A DNA stretch of 64,000 nt from Affinibrenneria salicis (GTDB taxonomy: Bacteria; Pseudomonadota; Gammaproteobacteria; Enterobacterales; Enterobacteriaceae). Below the pieces are notes generated by a model. It saw only the letters and a program-made list of their open reading frames with translations. It had not been told where the DNA came from and made no database searches. The stretch spans positions 1 to 64,000 of the forward strand of contig NZ_VYKJ01000012.1 of NCBI RefSeq assembly GCF_008710095.1. Reading direction: 5' to 3'. Position numbers and translations under genes: made by a program. The stretch's first letter is position 1. Every line of letters begins with the position of its first letter. Of this stretch, positions 19,104 to 27,704 are shown in pieces.

Positions 19104-19454
19104 TTACTCCTGTTCAATTTCCAGGCGTTTAATTTGTACGCCGTCATCGGCCACGATGCGCAATTTGTCGCACTGGCACTGCGGACAGCGGCGCACGCGC
19201 TGGGTCAACAAGCGCACATACGCCTGGCAGTCCGGGCACCAGCATTCGGCCTCCTGCTGATGAAGATGCAGCGCGCAGCCTTCGGCCAGCGTGCCGCGGC
19301 ATACCAGTTCGAAACAAAATTCCAGCGCGCTGGCTTCCACGCAGGAAAAGGCGCCCACCTCCAGCCATACGCCGGTCACGCGCCGTGCGCCGTGCTGCAG
19401 GGCCTGTTGTTCAATGATTTCCAGCGAGCGCTGGCAGAGGGTGAGTTCGTGCAT
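19104..19454 (-). CDS. hypA: HypA, nickel metallochaperone
   Basis: A 116-aa Ni/Zn protein that partners HypB. It starts with the nickel-binding MHE motif and carries two zinc-binding CxxC pairs (CWCPDC and CPQCQC). AGGAGGC stands upstream on the minus strand. It leads the hypABCDE-fhlA operon from a sigma54 promoter at 19485-19500, divergent from hycA. Confidence 0.95.
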   Translation of the reverse strand: MHELTLCQRSLEIIEQQALQHGARRVTGVWLEVGAFSCVEASALEFCFELVCRGTLAEGCALHLHQQEAECWCPDCQAYVRLLTQRVRRCPQCQCDKLRIVADDGVQIKRLEIEQE

Positions 19455-19484
19455 GCGGCCTCCTTCGTCAGGGTGGCCCGGTAA

Positions 19485-19500
19485 TGCAATAACGGTGCCA
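19485..19500 (-). promoter_or_regulatory. Sigma54 promoter of hypABCDE
   Basis: On the minus strand the sequence reads TGGCACC-N4-TTGCA, a near-perfect -24/-12 element, 31 bp before the hypA ATG. It would be activated by FhlA from the shared site at 19537-19557. Confidence 0.85.
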
Positions 19501-19536
19501 GCCTGGCGGCAGGAGTGTCACTGGCGGCGTCACAGA

Positions 19537-19557
19537 TGTCGAAATGACATGCCGACA
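19537..19557. promoter_or_regulatory. Candidate FhlA site between hypA and hycA
   Basis: TGTCG-AAA-TGACA followed by CGACA. The same TGTCG...GACA pattern recurs in the hycA-hycB gap (20154-20177) and before hydN (27578-27597), positions where E. coli has FhlA sites. Location between two divergent sigma54 promoters fits a shared activator site. Assignment to FhlA is inference from context. Confidence 0.55.
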
Positions 19558-19614
19558 GTGTGCCTTCTTGCGATGTTTTTATATTAATCACTTAATATTC
19601 AATGTGATAAAAAT

Positions 19615-19630
19615 TGGCACAATTAATGCT
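19615..19630 (+). promoter_or_regulatory. Sigma54 promoter of the hyc operon
   Basis: TGGCACA-N4-ATGCT with GG-N10-GC spacing, ending 32 bp before hycA. The preceding AT-rich stretch (19570-19612) is a plausible IHF bending site, as in E. coli, though no exact IHF consensus was found. Confidence 0.82.
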
Positions 19631-19662
19631 ATCTGCCGGTATCCCTGACAAATGAGTGATTA

Positions 19663-20133
19663 ATGATGACCATTTCAGAATTAAGCGAGAAAGCGGAACT
19701 GATCGCTGAACGTCAGCGTCGCCTGCAGTCGCACTGGCATACCTACGGCAACACGTTGGTTCAGGCGATTACCCTGTCGAAATACAAGCTGCACCACGTC
19801 ATTAACTGCGAGCCGCAGGACGGTCTGTGTTTCTGGCTGTTCAACCATTTCGTTCTGCGCGTCGACAAAGATCAGGGCTTCAACGCCCACACCATCGACT
19901 ACCGGCTGGAAAGCCGCGAAGGCGGCGAAAGCCTGCGTATCGCCAGCGCGCGGCTGGATAACGACGGCCTGCTGGACGGCGGCATCGATATTCGCAACCG
20001 GGATAAAGTGCTTGAGCACTATCTGGCAAAGATCGGCCCGGTTTACGACTGCCTGTGGCAGGCCATGCAGAGCGATACCGCGCTCACGTTGAGCGCCATT
20101 GCGCCGGCCCTGAGCCGCGCTTCTCAGGCCTGA
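19663..20133 (+). CDS. hycA: HycA, FHL regulatory protein
   Basis: In E. coli HycA antagonises FhlA and lowers expression of the FHL regulon. The predicted 156-aa protein keeps the family pattern (SEKAELIAERQRRLQ, ITLSKYKLHH, FNAHTIDY, LEHYLAKI). Two adjacent ATGs occur at 19663 and 19666; the second matches the E. coli N-terminus, but GAG spacing favours the first. First gene of the hyc operon. Confidence 0.9.
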   Translation: MMTISELSEKAELIAERQRRLQSHWHTYGNTLVQAITLSKYKLHHVINCEPQDGLCFWLFNHFVLRVDKDQGFNAHTIDYRLESREGGESLRIASARLDNDGLLDGGIDIRNRDKVLEHYLAKIGPVYDCLWQAMQSDTALTLSAIAPALSRASQA

Positions 20134-20153
20134 AAAGGCGGTGTCGGGCACAC

Positions 20154-20177
20154 TGTCGAAATTGACGGCGGCCGACA
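20154..20177. promoter_or_regulatory. Candidate FhlA site in the hycA-hycB gap
   Basis: TGTCGAAAT-TGACG followed by CGACA, near-identical in layout to the site at 19537-19557, plus a further TGTCG at 20142. E. coli has a functional FhlA-binding intergenic region at the same place, acting from within the operon. Confidence 0.5.
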
Positions 20178-20216
20178 CGTTTTCGTCAAAAATGACCAGC
20201 ACCTGAGGAATCCCCG

Positions 20217-20822
20217 GTGAATCGTTTTGTAATTGCTGACTCCACGCTCTGTATCGGCTGCCATACCTGCGAAGCCGCCTGTGCAGAGACCCATCGCTAT
20301 CACGGTCTGCAGGCGTTGCCGCGCCTGAAAGTGATGCGCAATGAAAAAGAATCCGCCCCGCAGCTCTGTCACCACTGCGAAGACGCTCCCTGCGCGCAGG
20401 TGTGCCCGGTCAACGCGATTACCCGCGTGGACGGAGCCGTCCAGCTCAATGAGAGTCTGTGCGTAAGCTGCAAGCTGTGCGGCATCAGTTGCCCGTTCGG
20501 CGTCATCGACGTCGCCGGCAGCCAGCCGCTCGATATTCCCGCCAACGTCAACAGCCCGAAAGCGCCGCCGGCGCCTTCCGCTCCCGCGCGCGTGAGTCCG
20601 TTTCTTGACTGGACGCCGGGCGTGCGCGCCGTCGCCGTGAAATGCGATCTGTGCAGTTTCGACGAGGGCGGTCCGGCCTGTGTGCGCACCTGCCCAACCA
20701 ATGCCCTGCGTGTGGTCGATAATCACGACCTCGCCAGCGTCAGCCGGCGCAAACGCGAACTGGCCATCAATGTGGATTTCGGCGCTCTCTCGCTGCCGGA
20801 GCTTCGCGGAGGAAAACAATGA
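20217..20822 (+). CDS. hycB: HycB, FHL electron-transfer Fe-S protein
   Basis: A polyferredoxin that passes electrons from formate dehydrogenase-H to the hydrogenase-3 module. The 201-aa protein contains four cysteine sets for [4Fe-4S] clusters, starting with Cys12, Cys15, Cys18 and Cys22 (CIGCHTCEAAC). The start is GTG at 20217, giving MNRFVIADS as in E. coli; no ATG is available there. It overlaps hycC by 4 bp. HydN downstream is a paralogue. Confidence 0.95.
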   Translation: MNRFVIADSTLCIGCHTCEAACAETHRYHGLQALPRLKVMRNEKESAPQLCHHCEDAPCAQVCPVNAITRVDGAVQLNESLCVSCKLCGISCPFGVIDVAGSQPLDIPANVNSPKAPPAPSAPARVSPFLDWTPGVRAVAVKCDLCSFDEGGPACVRTCPTNALRVVDNHDLASVSRRKRELAINVDFGALSLPELRGGKQ

Positions 20823-22645
20823 GTGTCATCACCCTGACGACGGCCGCGCTGGCCTGCTTCGCGCTGGCGGCGCTGCTGGCCTTCGTGCTGTCGTTTCATC
20901 AATCGCTGAGCGGCCTGTTGGCCGGACTCGGCGGCGCCTGCGGCGCGCTGTGCGCGCTGGCGGCGGGCTTTCAACTATTGACCGGTCTGGCCGCGCCGCA
21001 AAGCGCGCTGCTGTTCGGCGCGTTTGCCGTCCAGCTCAATCCGCTGAACGCCGTCTGGCTGCTGACCCTCGGGCTGCCGGGATTGTTTATCTGCCTGTTT
21101 TCGATCGTGTCGCTGCGGCGCGAACGCATGCGCGCCGCCGGCTGGCTGATCAACCTGTTGCTGGCCGCCGCGCTGTTGACGATCATCGCGGACAACCTCG
21201 CGATGCTGGTGCTGATGGCTGAGATCATGACGCTGTGCGGCGTATTCCTGACCGGCGACAGCGCCTTCGGCAAGCTGTGGTTCGCGCTCGGCCGGCTCGG
21301 TACGCTGCTGCTGGTCGTGACCTGCTGGCTGCTCTGGAAGCAGTACGGCACGCTTGATTTCGCGCTGCTGCATCAACAGAGCGGCGAGCAGCCGTTCGGC
21401 GTCGCCGTCTGGCTGTGCGGTCTGGCCGGGTTCGGCCTGCTAGCGGGGATTATTCCGCTGCACGGCTGGGTGCCGCAGGCGCACGCCGGCGCCGGCGCGC
21501 CCGCCGCGGCGCTGTTTTCCGCGCTGGTGATGAAAGTGGGGCTGTACGGCATGCTGATGCTGACGCTGGCCAGCGGCACGGTGCCGCTCTGGTGGGGCGT
21601 CCTGCTGCTGGCGTTCGGCATGCTGACCGCCTTTATCGGCGGGCTGTACGCGCTGATGGAGCACCATATCAACCGCCTGCTGGCGTACCACACGCTGGAA
21701 AACATCGGCATCATTCTATTGGGGCTCGGCGCCGGGGTAACCGGTATGGCGCTCAACGAACCGGCATTAATCGCGCTGGGGCTGACCGGCGGCCTGTATC
21801 ATCTGTTCAACCACAGCCTGTTTAAAACCACGCTGCTGCTCGGCGCCGGCGCGGTATGGCATCGCACCGGTCTGCACGATATCGAAAAACTGGGCGGCAT
21901 CGGTAAGCGTATGCCGCTGATTTCCCTCTCGATGCTGGTGGGGTTGATGGCGATGGCGGCGCTGCCGCCGCTCAACGGCTTTGCCGGCGAGTGGGTCATC
22001 TACCAGTCCTTTTTCCGCCTCGGCGCGCTGCCGTCGTTTATCACCCGCCTGATTGGGCCGATGCTGGCGGTCGGGCTGGCGATTACCGGCGCGCTGGCGG
22101 TGATGTGCATGGCGAAAGTGTATGGCGTGACCTTCCTCGGCGCGCCGCGCACCCCGCAGGCGCAGAACGCGCAAAACGCCCCCTGGTTGATGACTCTGTG
22201 CGTCGGGCTGCCGGCGCTGTGCTGCGTGGCCGGCGGAGTGGCGGCGCCCTGGCTGCTGCCGCTGCTCGGCCATGCGGTGCCGCTGCCGCTGGCGACCGCC
22301 GATACCGGCGTTTCTCAGCCGCTGATCGCGTTGCTGTTGATGTCCACGCTGTTGCTGCCGCTGCTGCTGATGGTCTGCCTGCGCGGCGATCGTCTGGCGA
22401 GTCGTCGCCGCGGCATGGCGTGGGTGTGCGGCTACGACCACGATCAGGCGATGGTGATCACCGCCCACGGTTTCGCCGCGCCGGTCAAACTGGCCTTCGC
22501 GCCCTTTATGACGCTGCGCAAGGTGTTTAACCCGGCGCGCTGGCTGCCCGGCTGGAACTGCGCCGCCTTGCCTGGCCTGTTCCGTCGGCTGGCCGCCATC
22601 GAACTGGCGGTGCTGGTCGTCATCATTATTTCCCGGGGAGTCTGA
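20819..22645 (+). CDS. hycC: HycC, FHL membrane subunit (NuoL/MrpD-like)
   Basis: Large integral membrane subunit anchoring FHL, related to complex I antiporter subunits. At 608 aa it equals E. coli HycC, with about 14-16 hydrophobic segments and the antiporter-type helices containing GIIPLHGWVPQAHAGA and HLFNHSLFKTTLL. Proton or ion pumping by this subunit is debated for E. coli FHL-1. There is a single large antiporter-like subunit, not the several of Hyf-type FHL-2, so this is an FHL-1 complex. Confidence 0.95.
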   Translation: MSVITLTTAALACFALAALLAFVLSFHQSLSGLLAGLGGACGALCALAAGFQLLTGLAAPQSALLFGAFAVQLNPLNAVWLLTLGLPGLFICLFSIVSLRRERMRAAGWLINLLLAAALLTIIADNLAMLVLMAEIMTLCGVFLTGDSAFGKLWFALGRLGTLLLVVTCWLLWKQYGTLDFALLHQQSGEQPFGVAVWLCGLAGFGLLAGIIPLHGWVPQAHAGAGAPAAALFSALVMKVGLYGMLMLTLASGTVPLWWGVLLLAFGMLTAFIGGLYALMEHHINRLLAYHTLENIGIILLGLGAGVTGMALNEPALIALGLTGGLYHLFNHSLFKTTLLLGAGAVWHRTGLHDIEKLGGIGKRMPLISLSMLVGLMAMAALPPLNGFAGEWVIYQSFFRLGALPSFITRLIGPMLAVGLAITGALAVMCMAKVYGVTFLGAPRTPQAQNAQNAPWLMTLCVGLPALCCVAGGVAAPWLLPLLGHAVPLPLATADTGVSQPLIALLLMSTLLLPLLLMVCLRGDRLASRRRGMAWVCGYDHDQAMVITAHGFAAPVKLAFAPFMTLRKVFNPARWLPGWNCAALPGLFRRLAAIELAVLVVIIISRGV

Positions 22646-22646
22646 G

Positions 22647-23573
22647 ATGAATAACCTCTTTTTGGGGCTGGTACAGGCGCTGGCGCTGTTTGCCGGCGCG
22701 CCGCTGCTGGCCGGCGTGACGCGCGTCCTGCGCGCCAGACTGCACAACCGGCGCGGTCCCGGCCTGCTGCAGGAGTACCGCGACCTGTTCAAGTTGCTGA
22801 AGCGCCAGAGCGTGGCGCCCGCGGCCTCCGGCTGGGTGTTCCGCTTCACCCCCTTTGCCACGATCGGCGTGATGCTGACCGTCGCCACCGCGCTGCCGGT
22901 GGTCACGCTTTACGCGCCGCTGGCGCCGCTCGGCGATCTGATCACCTTGATCTATCTGTTCGCCATCGCGCGCTTTTTCTTTGCCATCGGCGGGTTGGAT
23001 ACCGGCAGCCCGTTTACCGGTCTTGGCGCCAGCCGCGAGTCGATGCTCGGCGTGCTGGTGGAGCCGATTTTGCTGCTGAGCCTGTGGGTGACCGCACAGC
23101 TGGCCGGCTCCACCCACATCAGCAACATCGCCGCGCTGGTGCGGCGCTGGCCGGTCGACGATAGCCTGGCGCTGGGGCTGGCGATGGCGGCCTGCGCGTT
23201 CGCCACCTTTATCGAGATGGGCAAACTGCCGTTCGACCTGGCCGAAGCGGAGCAGGAACTGCAGGAAGGGCCGCTGTCCGAATACAGCGGCGCCGGCTTT
23301 GCGCTGATGAAGTGGGGCGTCAGTCTGAAACAGCTGGTGGTGCTGCAAATGTTTGTCGGCGTGTTTGTGCCGTGGGGGCAAATGAGCGAGTGGAGCGTCG
23401 CCGGCCTGGCGATCGCCGTGCCGCTGGCGCTGCTGAAATTGCTGATCGGCGTGCTGATTATCGCGCTGTTTGAAAACAGCATGGCGCGTCTGCGCTTTGT
23501 GGCGACGTCGCGCGTTACCTGGGCCGGCTTCGGCCTGGCCTTTCTGGCTTTCGTCTCCTTGCTGGCGGCGTGA
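22647..23573 (+). CDS. hycD: HycD, FHL membrane subunit (NuoH-like)
   Basis: A 308-aa membrane subunit with about eight helices, linking the soluble hydrogenase arm to HycC. Complex I NuoH-type motifs are visible: NRRGPGLLQEYRDLFKLLKR in the first loop, and ETG-like EMGKLPFDLAEAEQEL. It begins one base after the hycC stop. Confidence 0.95.
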   Translation: MNNLFLGLVQALALFAGAPLLAGVTRVLRARLHNRRGPGLLQEYRDLFKLLKRQSVAPAASGWVFRFTPFATIGVMLTVATALPVVTLYAPLAPLGDLITLIYLFAIARFFFAIGGLDTGSPFTGLGASRESMLGVLVEPILLLSLWVTAQLAGSTHISNIAALVRRWPVDDSLALGLAMAACAFATFIEMGKLPFDLAEAEQELQEGPLSEYSGAGFALMKWGVSLKQLVVLQMFVGVFVPWGQMSEWSVAGLAIAVPLALLKLLIGVLIIALFENSMARLRFVATSRVTWAGFGLAFLAFVSLLAA

Positions 23574-23590
23574 TTGAAGAGAACTGAATA

Positions 23591-25300
23591 ATGTGTGAAG
23601 AAAAACTGGGTCAACACTATCTCGCCGCGCTGCACCAGGCCTTTCCCGGCGTGGTGCTGGACGAAGCCTGGCAAACCCGCGATCAGCTGACCATTACCGT
23701 AAAGCTTAATTATCTGCCCGAGGTGGTGGAGTTCCTGTACTACCGACAGGGCGGCTGGCTGTCTGTACTGTTCGGCAACGACGAACGCCGGCTGTGCGGC
23801 AATTATGCGCTCTATTACGTGCTGTCGATGGAACAGGGAACAAAGTGCTGGATCACGGTGCGGGTGGAAGTCGACGCCGATAAACCGGAGTTCCCGTCGG
23901 TGACGCCGCGCGTGCCGGCCGCGGTGTGGGGCGAACGCGAGGTGCGCGATATGTACGGGCTGATCGCGGTCGGGCTGCCGGACGAACGACGTCTGGTGCT
24001 GCCGGACGACTGGCCGGACGATCTCTATCCGCTGCGTAAAGACAGCATGGATTACCGTCAGCGCCCGGCGCCGACCACCGATCGCGAAACCTATCAGTTC
24101 GTCAACGAACTGGGCGATAAGAAAAACAATGTCGTGCCGATCGGCCCGCTGCACGTCACTTCCGACGAGCCCGGCCATTTCCGGCTGTTCGTCGACGGCG
24201 AAAACATTGTCGATGCCGACTACCGCCTGTTCTACGTGCACCGCGGTATGGAAAAGCTGGCCGAGACGCGCATGGGCTACAACGAAGTCACCTTTCTGTC
24301 GGACCGGGTGTGCGGCATTTGCGGCTTTGCCCATAGCACGGCCTATACCACGTCGGTGGAAAATTCGATGGGCATCGTGGTGCCGGAGCGCGCCCAGATG
24401 ATCCGCGCCATCCTGCTGGAGGTGGAACGTCTGCACAGTCACTTGCTCAATCTGGGGTTAGCCTGCCATTTCGTCGGTTTCGACTCCGGTTTTATGCAGT
24501 TTTTCCGCGTGCGCGAATCGTCGATGAAAATGGCGGAGATTCTTACCGGCGCGCGTAAGACTTACGGTCTGAATCTGATCGGCGGCATCCGCCGCGATCT
24601 GCTGAAAGACGATATGACGCAGACGCGGGCGCTGGCGCAACAGATGCGGCGCGAAGTGCGCGATCTGGTGGATATTCTGCTCAGCACGCCGAATATCGAA
24701 CAGCGTACGGTGGGCATCGGCCGCCTTGATCCGCAGATCGCGCGCGATTTCAGTAACGTCGGCCCGATGGTGCGCGCCAGCGGCCACGCCCGCGATACCC
24801 GCGCCGATCACCCGTTCGTCGGCTATGGTCTGCTGCCGATGACGGTGCACAGCGAACAGGGTTGCGATGTAATTTCACGACTGAAGGTGCGCATCAATGA
24901 GGTTTTCACCGCGCTGAATATGATCGATTTCGGTCTGGACAACCTGCCCGGCGGCCCGCTGTTGGTGGAAGGCTTTACCTATATCCCGCACCGCTTCGCG
25001 CTCGGCTTCGCCGAAGCGCCGCGCGGCGACGATATCCACTGGAGCATGACCGGCGACAACCAAAAGCTCTACCGCTGGCGCTGCCGCGCCGCGACCTACG
25101 CCAACTGGCCGACGCTGCGCTACATGCTGCGCGGCAATACCGTTTCCGATGCGCCGCTGATTATCGGCAGCCTGGATCCGTGCTACTCGTGCACCGATCG
25201 TATGACGGTGGTGGATGTGCGCAAGAAGAAAAGCCAGGTGGTGCCGTACAAAGAGCTGGAGCGCTACGGCATCGAGCGCCGGAATTCGCCGTTGAAATAA
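23591..25300 (+). CDS. hycE: HycE, hydrogenase-3 large (NiFe) subunit
   Basis: Catalytic subunit that evolves H2. The 569 residues combine an N-terminal NuoC-like domain (to about 180) and the NuoD-like large subunit. The four nickel ligands are Cys241 and Cys244 (RVCGICGFAH) and Cys531 and Cys534 (DPCYSCTDR). The 32-residue tail after Arg537 is the peptide expected to be removed by HycI after nickel insertion. Length and tail equal those of E. coli. A 78-bp gap, holding a palindrome and hairpin, separates it from hycF. Confidence 0.97.
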   Translation: MCEEKLGQHYLAALHQAFPGVVLDEAWQTRDQLTITVKLNYLPEVVEFLYYRQGGWLSVLFGNDERRLCGNYALYYVLSMEQGTKCWITVRVEVDADKPEFPSVTPRVPAAVWGEREVRDMYGLIAVGLPDERRLVLPDDWPDDLYPLRKDSMDYRQRPAPTTDRETYQFVNELGDKKNNVVPIGPLHVTSDEPGHFRLFVDGENIVDADYRLFYVHRGMEKLAETRMGYNEVTFLSDRVCGICGFAHSTAYTTSVENSMGIVVPERAQMIRAILLEVERLHSHLLNLGLACHFVGFDSGFMQFFRVRESSMKMAEILTGARKTYGLNLIGGIRRDLLKDDMTQTRALAQQMRREVRDLVDILLSTPNIEQRTVGIGRLDPQIARDFSNVGPMVRASGHARDTRADHPFVGYGLLPMTVHSEQGCDVISRLKVRINEVFTALNMIDFGLDNLPGGPLLVEGFTYIPHRFALGFAEAPRGDDIHWSMTGDNQKLYRWRCRAATYANWPTLRYMLRGNTVSDAPLIIGSLDPCYSCTDRMTVVDVRKKKSQVVPYKELERYGIERRNSPLK

Positions 25301-25303
25301 TTT

Positions 25304-25347
25304 TGTCGCCTTTTCGACACGCCCGCCGCGCGTTTGTCGCGCGGCGG
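25304..25347. promoter_or_regulatory. Palindrome and hairpin between hycE and hycF
   Basis: Two elements side by side. TGTCG-N6-CGACA (25304-25319) resembles the candidate FhlA motif. It is followed by a perfect 10-bp GC stem (CCGCCGCGCG / CGCGCGGCGG, 25323-25347) with a 5-nt loop and no T-run. The stem may stabilise the hycE end of the mRNA or partly terminate transcription; neither can be decided from sequence. Confidence 0.4.
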
Positions 25348-25378
25348 AGAGACGGCGAAAGGGGTAACCGGAGTCATC

Positions 25379-25921
25379 ATGTTTAACTTCATTAAAAAAG
25401 CGTTAAAAACCGGAGTGGTCACGGAGGCGTATCCGCTGCAGCCCGTCGCGGTGGATCCTAATTTTCGCGGCAAACCGCAGCATAATCCGGCGCAGTGCAT
25501 CGGCTGCGCGGCCTGCGTCAATGCCTGCCCGTCCAACGCGCTCACGGTGAGCACGGATATCGCCAACGAGCGGTTGAACTGGCAGTTCAATCTGGGGCGC
25601 TGCATTTTCTGCGGCCGTTGCGAAGAGGTCTGCCCGACGGCGGCGATCAAACTGTCGCAGGAGTATGAGCTGGCGGTATGGAACAAGGATGATTTTCTGC
25701 AGCAGGCGAGTTTCGATCTTTGCAACTGCCGCGTCTGCGCGCAGCCGTTCGCGGTGCAAAAAGAGATCGATTACGCCATCGCGCTGCTGGAACACAACGG
25801 CGACAGCCAGGCGCAGGCGCGGCGCGCCGGTTTCGAAACCTGTCCGGCGTGTAAGCGTCGTCAGGATCTGGCGTCATCCGAACGCATTAATTTCACTCGT
25901 GAACTGAAGGAGGTCATCTGA
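25379..25921 (+). CDS. hycF: HycF, FHL ferredoxin-like subunit (NuoI-like)
   Basis: A 180-aa protein carrying two [4Fe-4S] sets: Cys40, Cys43, Cys46, Cys50 and Cys75, Cys78, Cys81, Cys85. It relays electrons between HycB and HycG. Extra cysteines (CNCRVC, CPAC) lie in the C-terminal part as in E. coli HycF. The ATG at 25379 gives the E. coli length; an in-frame upstream start is not supported. The stop shares a base with the hycG ATG. Confidence 0.94.
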   Translation: MFNFIKKALKTGVVTEAYPLQPVAVDPNFRGKPQHNPAQCIGCAACVNACPSNALTVSTDIANERLNWQFNLGRCIFCGRCEEVCPTAAIKLSQEYELAVWNKDDFLQQASFDLCNCRVCAQPFAVQKEIDYAIALLEHNGDSQAQARRAGFETCPACKRRQDLASSERINFTRELKEVI

Positions 25922-26688
25922 TGACGGATCTCATCGGCCCGCGCGACGCGAACGGCATCCCCGTGCCGGTAACGGTGGATGAATCCATCGCCCGCATGAA
26001 AACGTCGCTGCTGAAAAACATTAAACGTTCGGCCTATGTTTACCGCGTGGACTGCGGCGGCTGCAACGGCTGCGAAATCGAAATTTTCGCCACGCTTTCG
26101 CCGCTGTTCGATGCCGAACGCTTCGGCATCAAGGTGGTGCCGTCGCCGCGCCACGCCGACATTCTGTTGTTTACCGGCGCGGTGACCCGCGCCATGCGTT
26201 CGCCGGCGCTGCGCGCCTGGGAATCGGCGCCGGACCCGAAAATCTGCATCTCTTACGGCGCCTGCGGCAACAGCGGCGGGATTTTCCACGATCTCTACTG
26301 CGTGTGGGGCGGTACCGACAAGATCGTGCCGGTGGACGTCTATATCCCAGGCTGCCCGCCGACCCCGGCCGCGACGCTGTACGGTTTCGCCATGGCGCTG
26401 GGGCTGCTGGAGCAGAAAATTCACGCGCGCGCGCCGGGCGAAGAGGACAACCAGCCCGTGCAGCTACTGCAGCCGCAAATGGTGCAGCCGCTGCGCGTGC
26501 GCATCGAACGCGCCGCCCGGCGTCTGGCGGGTTATCGCTATGGCCGCCAGATCGCCAACGATTTTATCAGCCGCCTGTCTGCCGGCAATGACGGCGTGGC
26601 GAACTGGCTGGCGCAGGAAAACGATCCGCGCCTGAGCGAAATTGTTTCCCGCCTGAGCGCGGTGGTGGAACGGGAGCGAATCCGATGA
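25921..26688 (+). CDS. hycG: HycG, hydrogenase-3 small subunit (NuoB-like)
   Basis: A 255-aa subunit holding the proximal [4Fe-4S] cluster next to the NiFe site. Probable ligands are Cys45 and Cys51 (DCGGCNGCE), Cys115 (GACGNSGG) and Cys145 (PGCPPTP), the NuoB/small-subunit pattern. It lacks a Tat signal, consistent with a cytoplasm-facing complex. It overlaps hycH by 4 bp. Confidence 0.95.
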   Translation: MTDLIGPRDANGIPVPVTVDESIARMKTSLLKNIKRSAYVYRVDCGGCNGCEIEIFATLSPLFDAERFGIKVVPSPRHADILLFTGAVTRAMRSPALRAWESAPDPKICISYGACGNSGGIFHDLYCVWGGTDKIVPVDVYIPGCPPTPAATLYGFAMALGLLEQKIHARAPGEEDNQPVQLLQPQMVQPLRVRIERAARRLAGYRYGRQIANDFISRLSAGNDGVANWLAQENDPRLSEIVSRLSAVVERERIR

Positions 26689-27095
26689 GCGAGACTGTGC
26701 TGTTTAGTCAGCTGTGCCGCAAGTTTGTCGACGAAAATGACGATACGCCGGCCCAGGCGCAGCAGGTGGTGTATTACAGCCTGGCGATCGGCCACCATCT
26801 GGGCGTGATCGACTGTCTGCAGCCGGCGCTGAGTTGTCCGTTTGATGCCTATCGGAACTGGATCGCCACGCTGGAAGCCGGCAGCGACGCGCGGCGCAAG
26901 ATGGAGGGCGTGCCGCGCTACGGGGAAATCGTCATCGATCAGAATCATGTGACGATGCTGGCCCGCGCCTTTGACGCCGCGCTGGCCGGACAAAACGCCG
27001 AACAGCAAGCGTGGAGCCGCAGATTGCTCAATTTGCTACAGGCCATCCAGCAGGAACCGGCGATTTATGTCATGGTCAGGAGGCTGCATGACTGA
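26685..27095 (+). CDS. hycH: HycH, hydrogenase-3 maturation protein
   Basis: A 136-aa FHL accessory protein needed for HycE maturation in E. coli; its exact role is not established. Family identity rests on length (136 aa in E. coli), order between hycG and hycI, and segments such as [18 protein letters not shown]. It overlaps hycG by 4 bp and hycI by 8 bp. Confidence 0.9.
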   Translation: MSETVLFSQLCRKFVDENDDTPAQAQQVVYYSLAIGHHLGVIDCLQPALSCPFDAYRNWIATLEAGSDARRKMEGVPRYGEIVIDQNHVTMLARAFDAALAGQNAEQQAWSRRLLNLLQAIQQEPAIYVMVRRLHD

Positions 27096-27543
27096 TGTAT
27101 TGCTGTGCGTCGGCAACAGCATGATGGGCGATGACGGCGCCGGTCCTTTGCTGGCCGAAAAATGCCGCGCCGTACCGCCGGGCGACTGGCGGGTGTTCGA
27201 CGGCGGCAGCGTGCCGGAAAACGAGATTGCCGCCATTCGCGCGCTTCATCCCGTGCGGCTGCTGATCGTCGACGCCACCGACATGGGGCTTAATCCCGGC
27301 GAGATCCGCATCGTCGATCCGGACGACATCGCGGAGATGTTTATGATGACCACCCACAATATGCCGCTCAATTATCTGATCGATCAGCTGCGGGATGATG
27401 TGGGCGAGGTGATTTTCCTCGGCATCCAGCCGGATATCGTCGGTTTTTATTATCCGATGACCGCGGCGATCGCGCGGGCGGTTGAGACGGTATATCGACG
27501 GCTGGCGGACTGGCGGGGCAACGGCGGATTTGAGGCGCTGTAG
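27088..27543 (+). CDS. hycI: HycI, hydrogenase-3 maturation endopeptidase
   Basis: Cleaves the C-terminal tail of HycE once nickel is bound. The 151-aa protein starts VLLCVGNSMMGDDGAGPLLA, with the metal-sensing Asp of the M52 family, and retains VDATDMGLNPG and TTHNMPLNYL. The ATG at 27088 follows AGGAGG. Last gene of hyc; no clear terminator before the hydN promoter region. Confidence 0.94.
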   Translation: MTDVLLCVGNSMMGDDGAGPLLAEKCRAVPPGDWRVFDGGSVPENEIAAIRALHPVRLLIVDATDMGLNPGEIRIVDPDDIAEMFMMTTHNMPLNYLIDQLRDDVGEVIFLGIQPDIVGFYYPMTAAIARAVETVYRRLADWRGNGGFEAL

Positions 27544-27577
27544 GCGACGGCGCGCGTCGCGCCGCTGTCACGTCCGT

Positions 27578-27597
27578 CGACACAAGTGTCGATGACA
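27578..27597. promoter_or_regulatory. Candidate FhlA sites before hydN
   Basis: CGACAC-AA-GTGTCG is a perfect palindrome (27578-27591), and TGTCG-A-TGACA overlaps it (27587-27597). The cluster lies about 75-100 bp before the sigma54 promoter at 27654, the expected activator distance. Confidence 0.55.
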
Positions 27598-27635
27598 CGG
27601 CGCCGATACCGACCTTATCTTTAAATATTGTTTAA

Positions 27636-27648
27636 AATCATATAATTA
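27636..27648 (+). promoter_or_regulatory. Candidate IHF site
   Basis: AATCAT-N4-TTA matches the IHF consensus (WATCAA-N4-TTR) with one mismatch, inside an AT-rich stretch between the FhlA-like sites and the hydN promoter. Bending there would bring activator and sigma54 polymerase together. Confidence 0.4.
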
Positions 27649-27653
27649 AAAGT

Positions 27654-27669
27654 TGGCATGAATTGTGTA
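27654..27669 (+). promoter_or_regulatory. Probable sigma54 promoter of hydN-fdhF-hypF
   Basis: TGGCATG-N4-GTGTA keeps a perfect -24 box but the -12 box departs from TTGCA (GT instead of GC). Position 35 bp before hydN, with upstream FhlA-like and IHF-like sites, supports it despite the weak -12. Confidence 0.55.
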
Positions 27670-27704
27670 TAACAGAGGCATTACGTCCATAGCCGGAGAA
27701 CACT

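Noticed and set aside
19570..19612. An exact IHF site before the hyc promoter
   Set aside because: The stretch is AT-rich but no segment matched the IHF consensus with fewer than two mismatches, so it is mentioned only as a possibility.
22952..24442. A 496-codon minus-strand frame opposite hycD and hycE
   Set aside because: It spans two conserved coupled genes and their junction; this is a shadow frame of GC-rich DNA, rich in His, Arg and Gln as such shadows are.
20819..27543. Assignment of the FHL cluster to the Hyf (FHL-2) type
   Set aside because: There is one antiporter-like subunit and the gene lengths equal HycA-I; extra Hyf subunits are absent.
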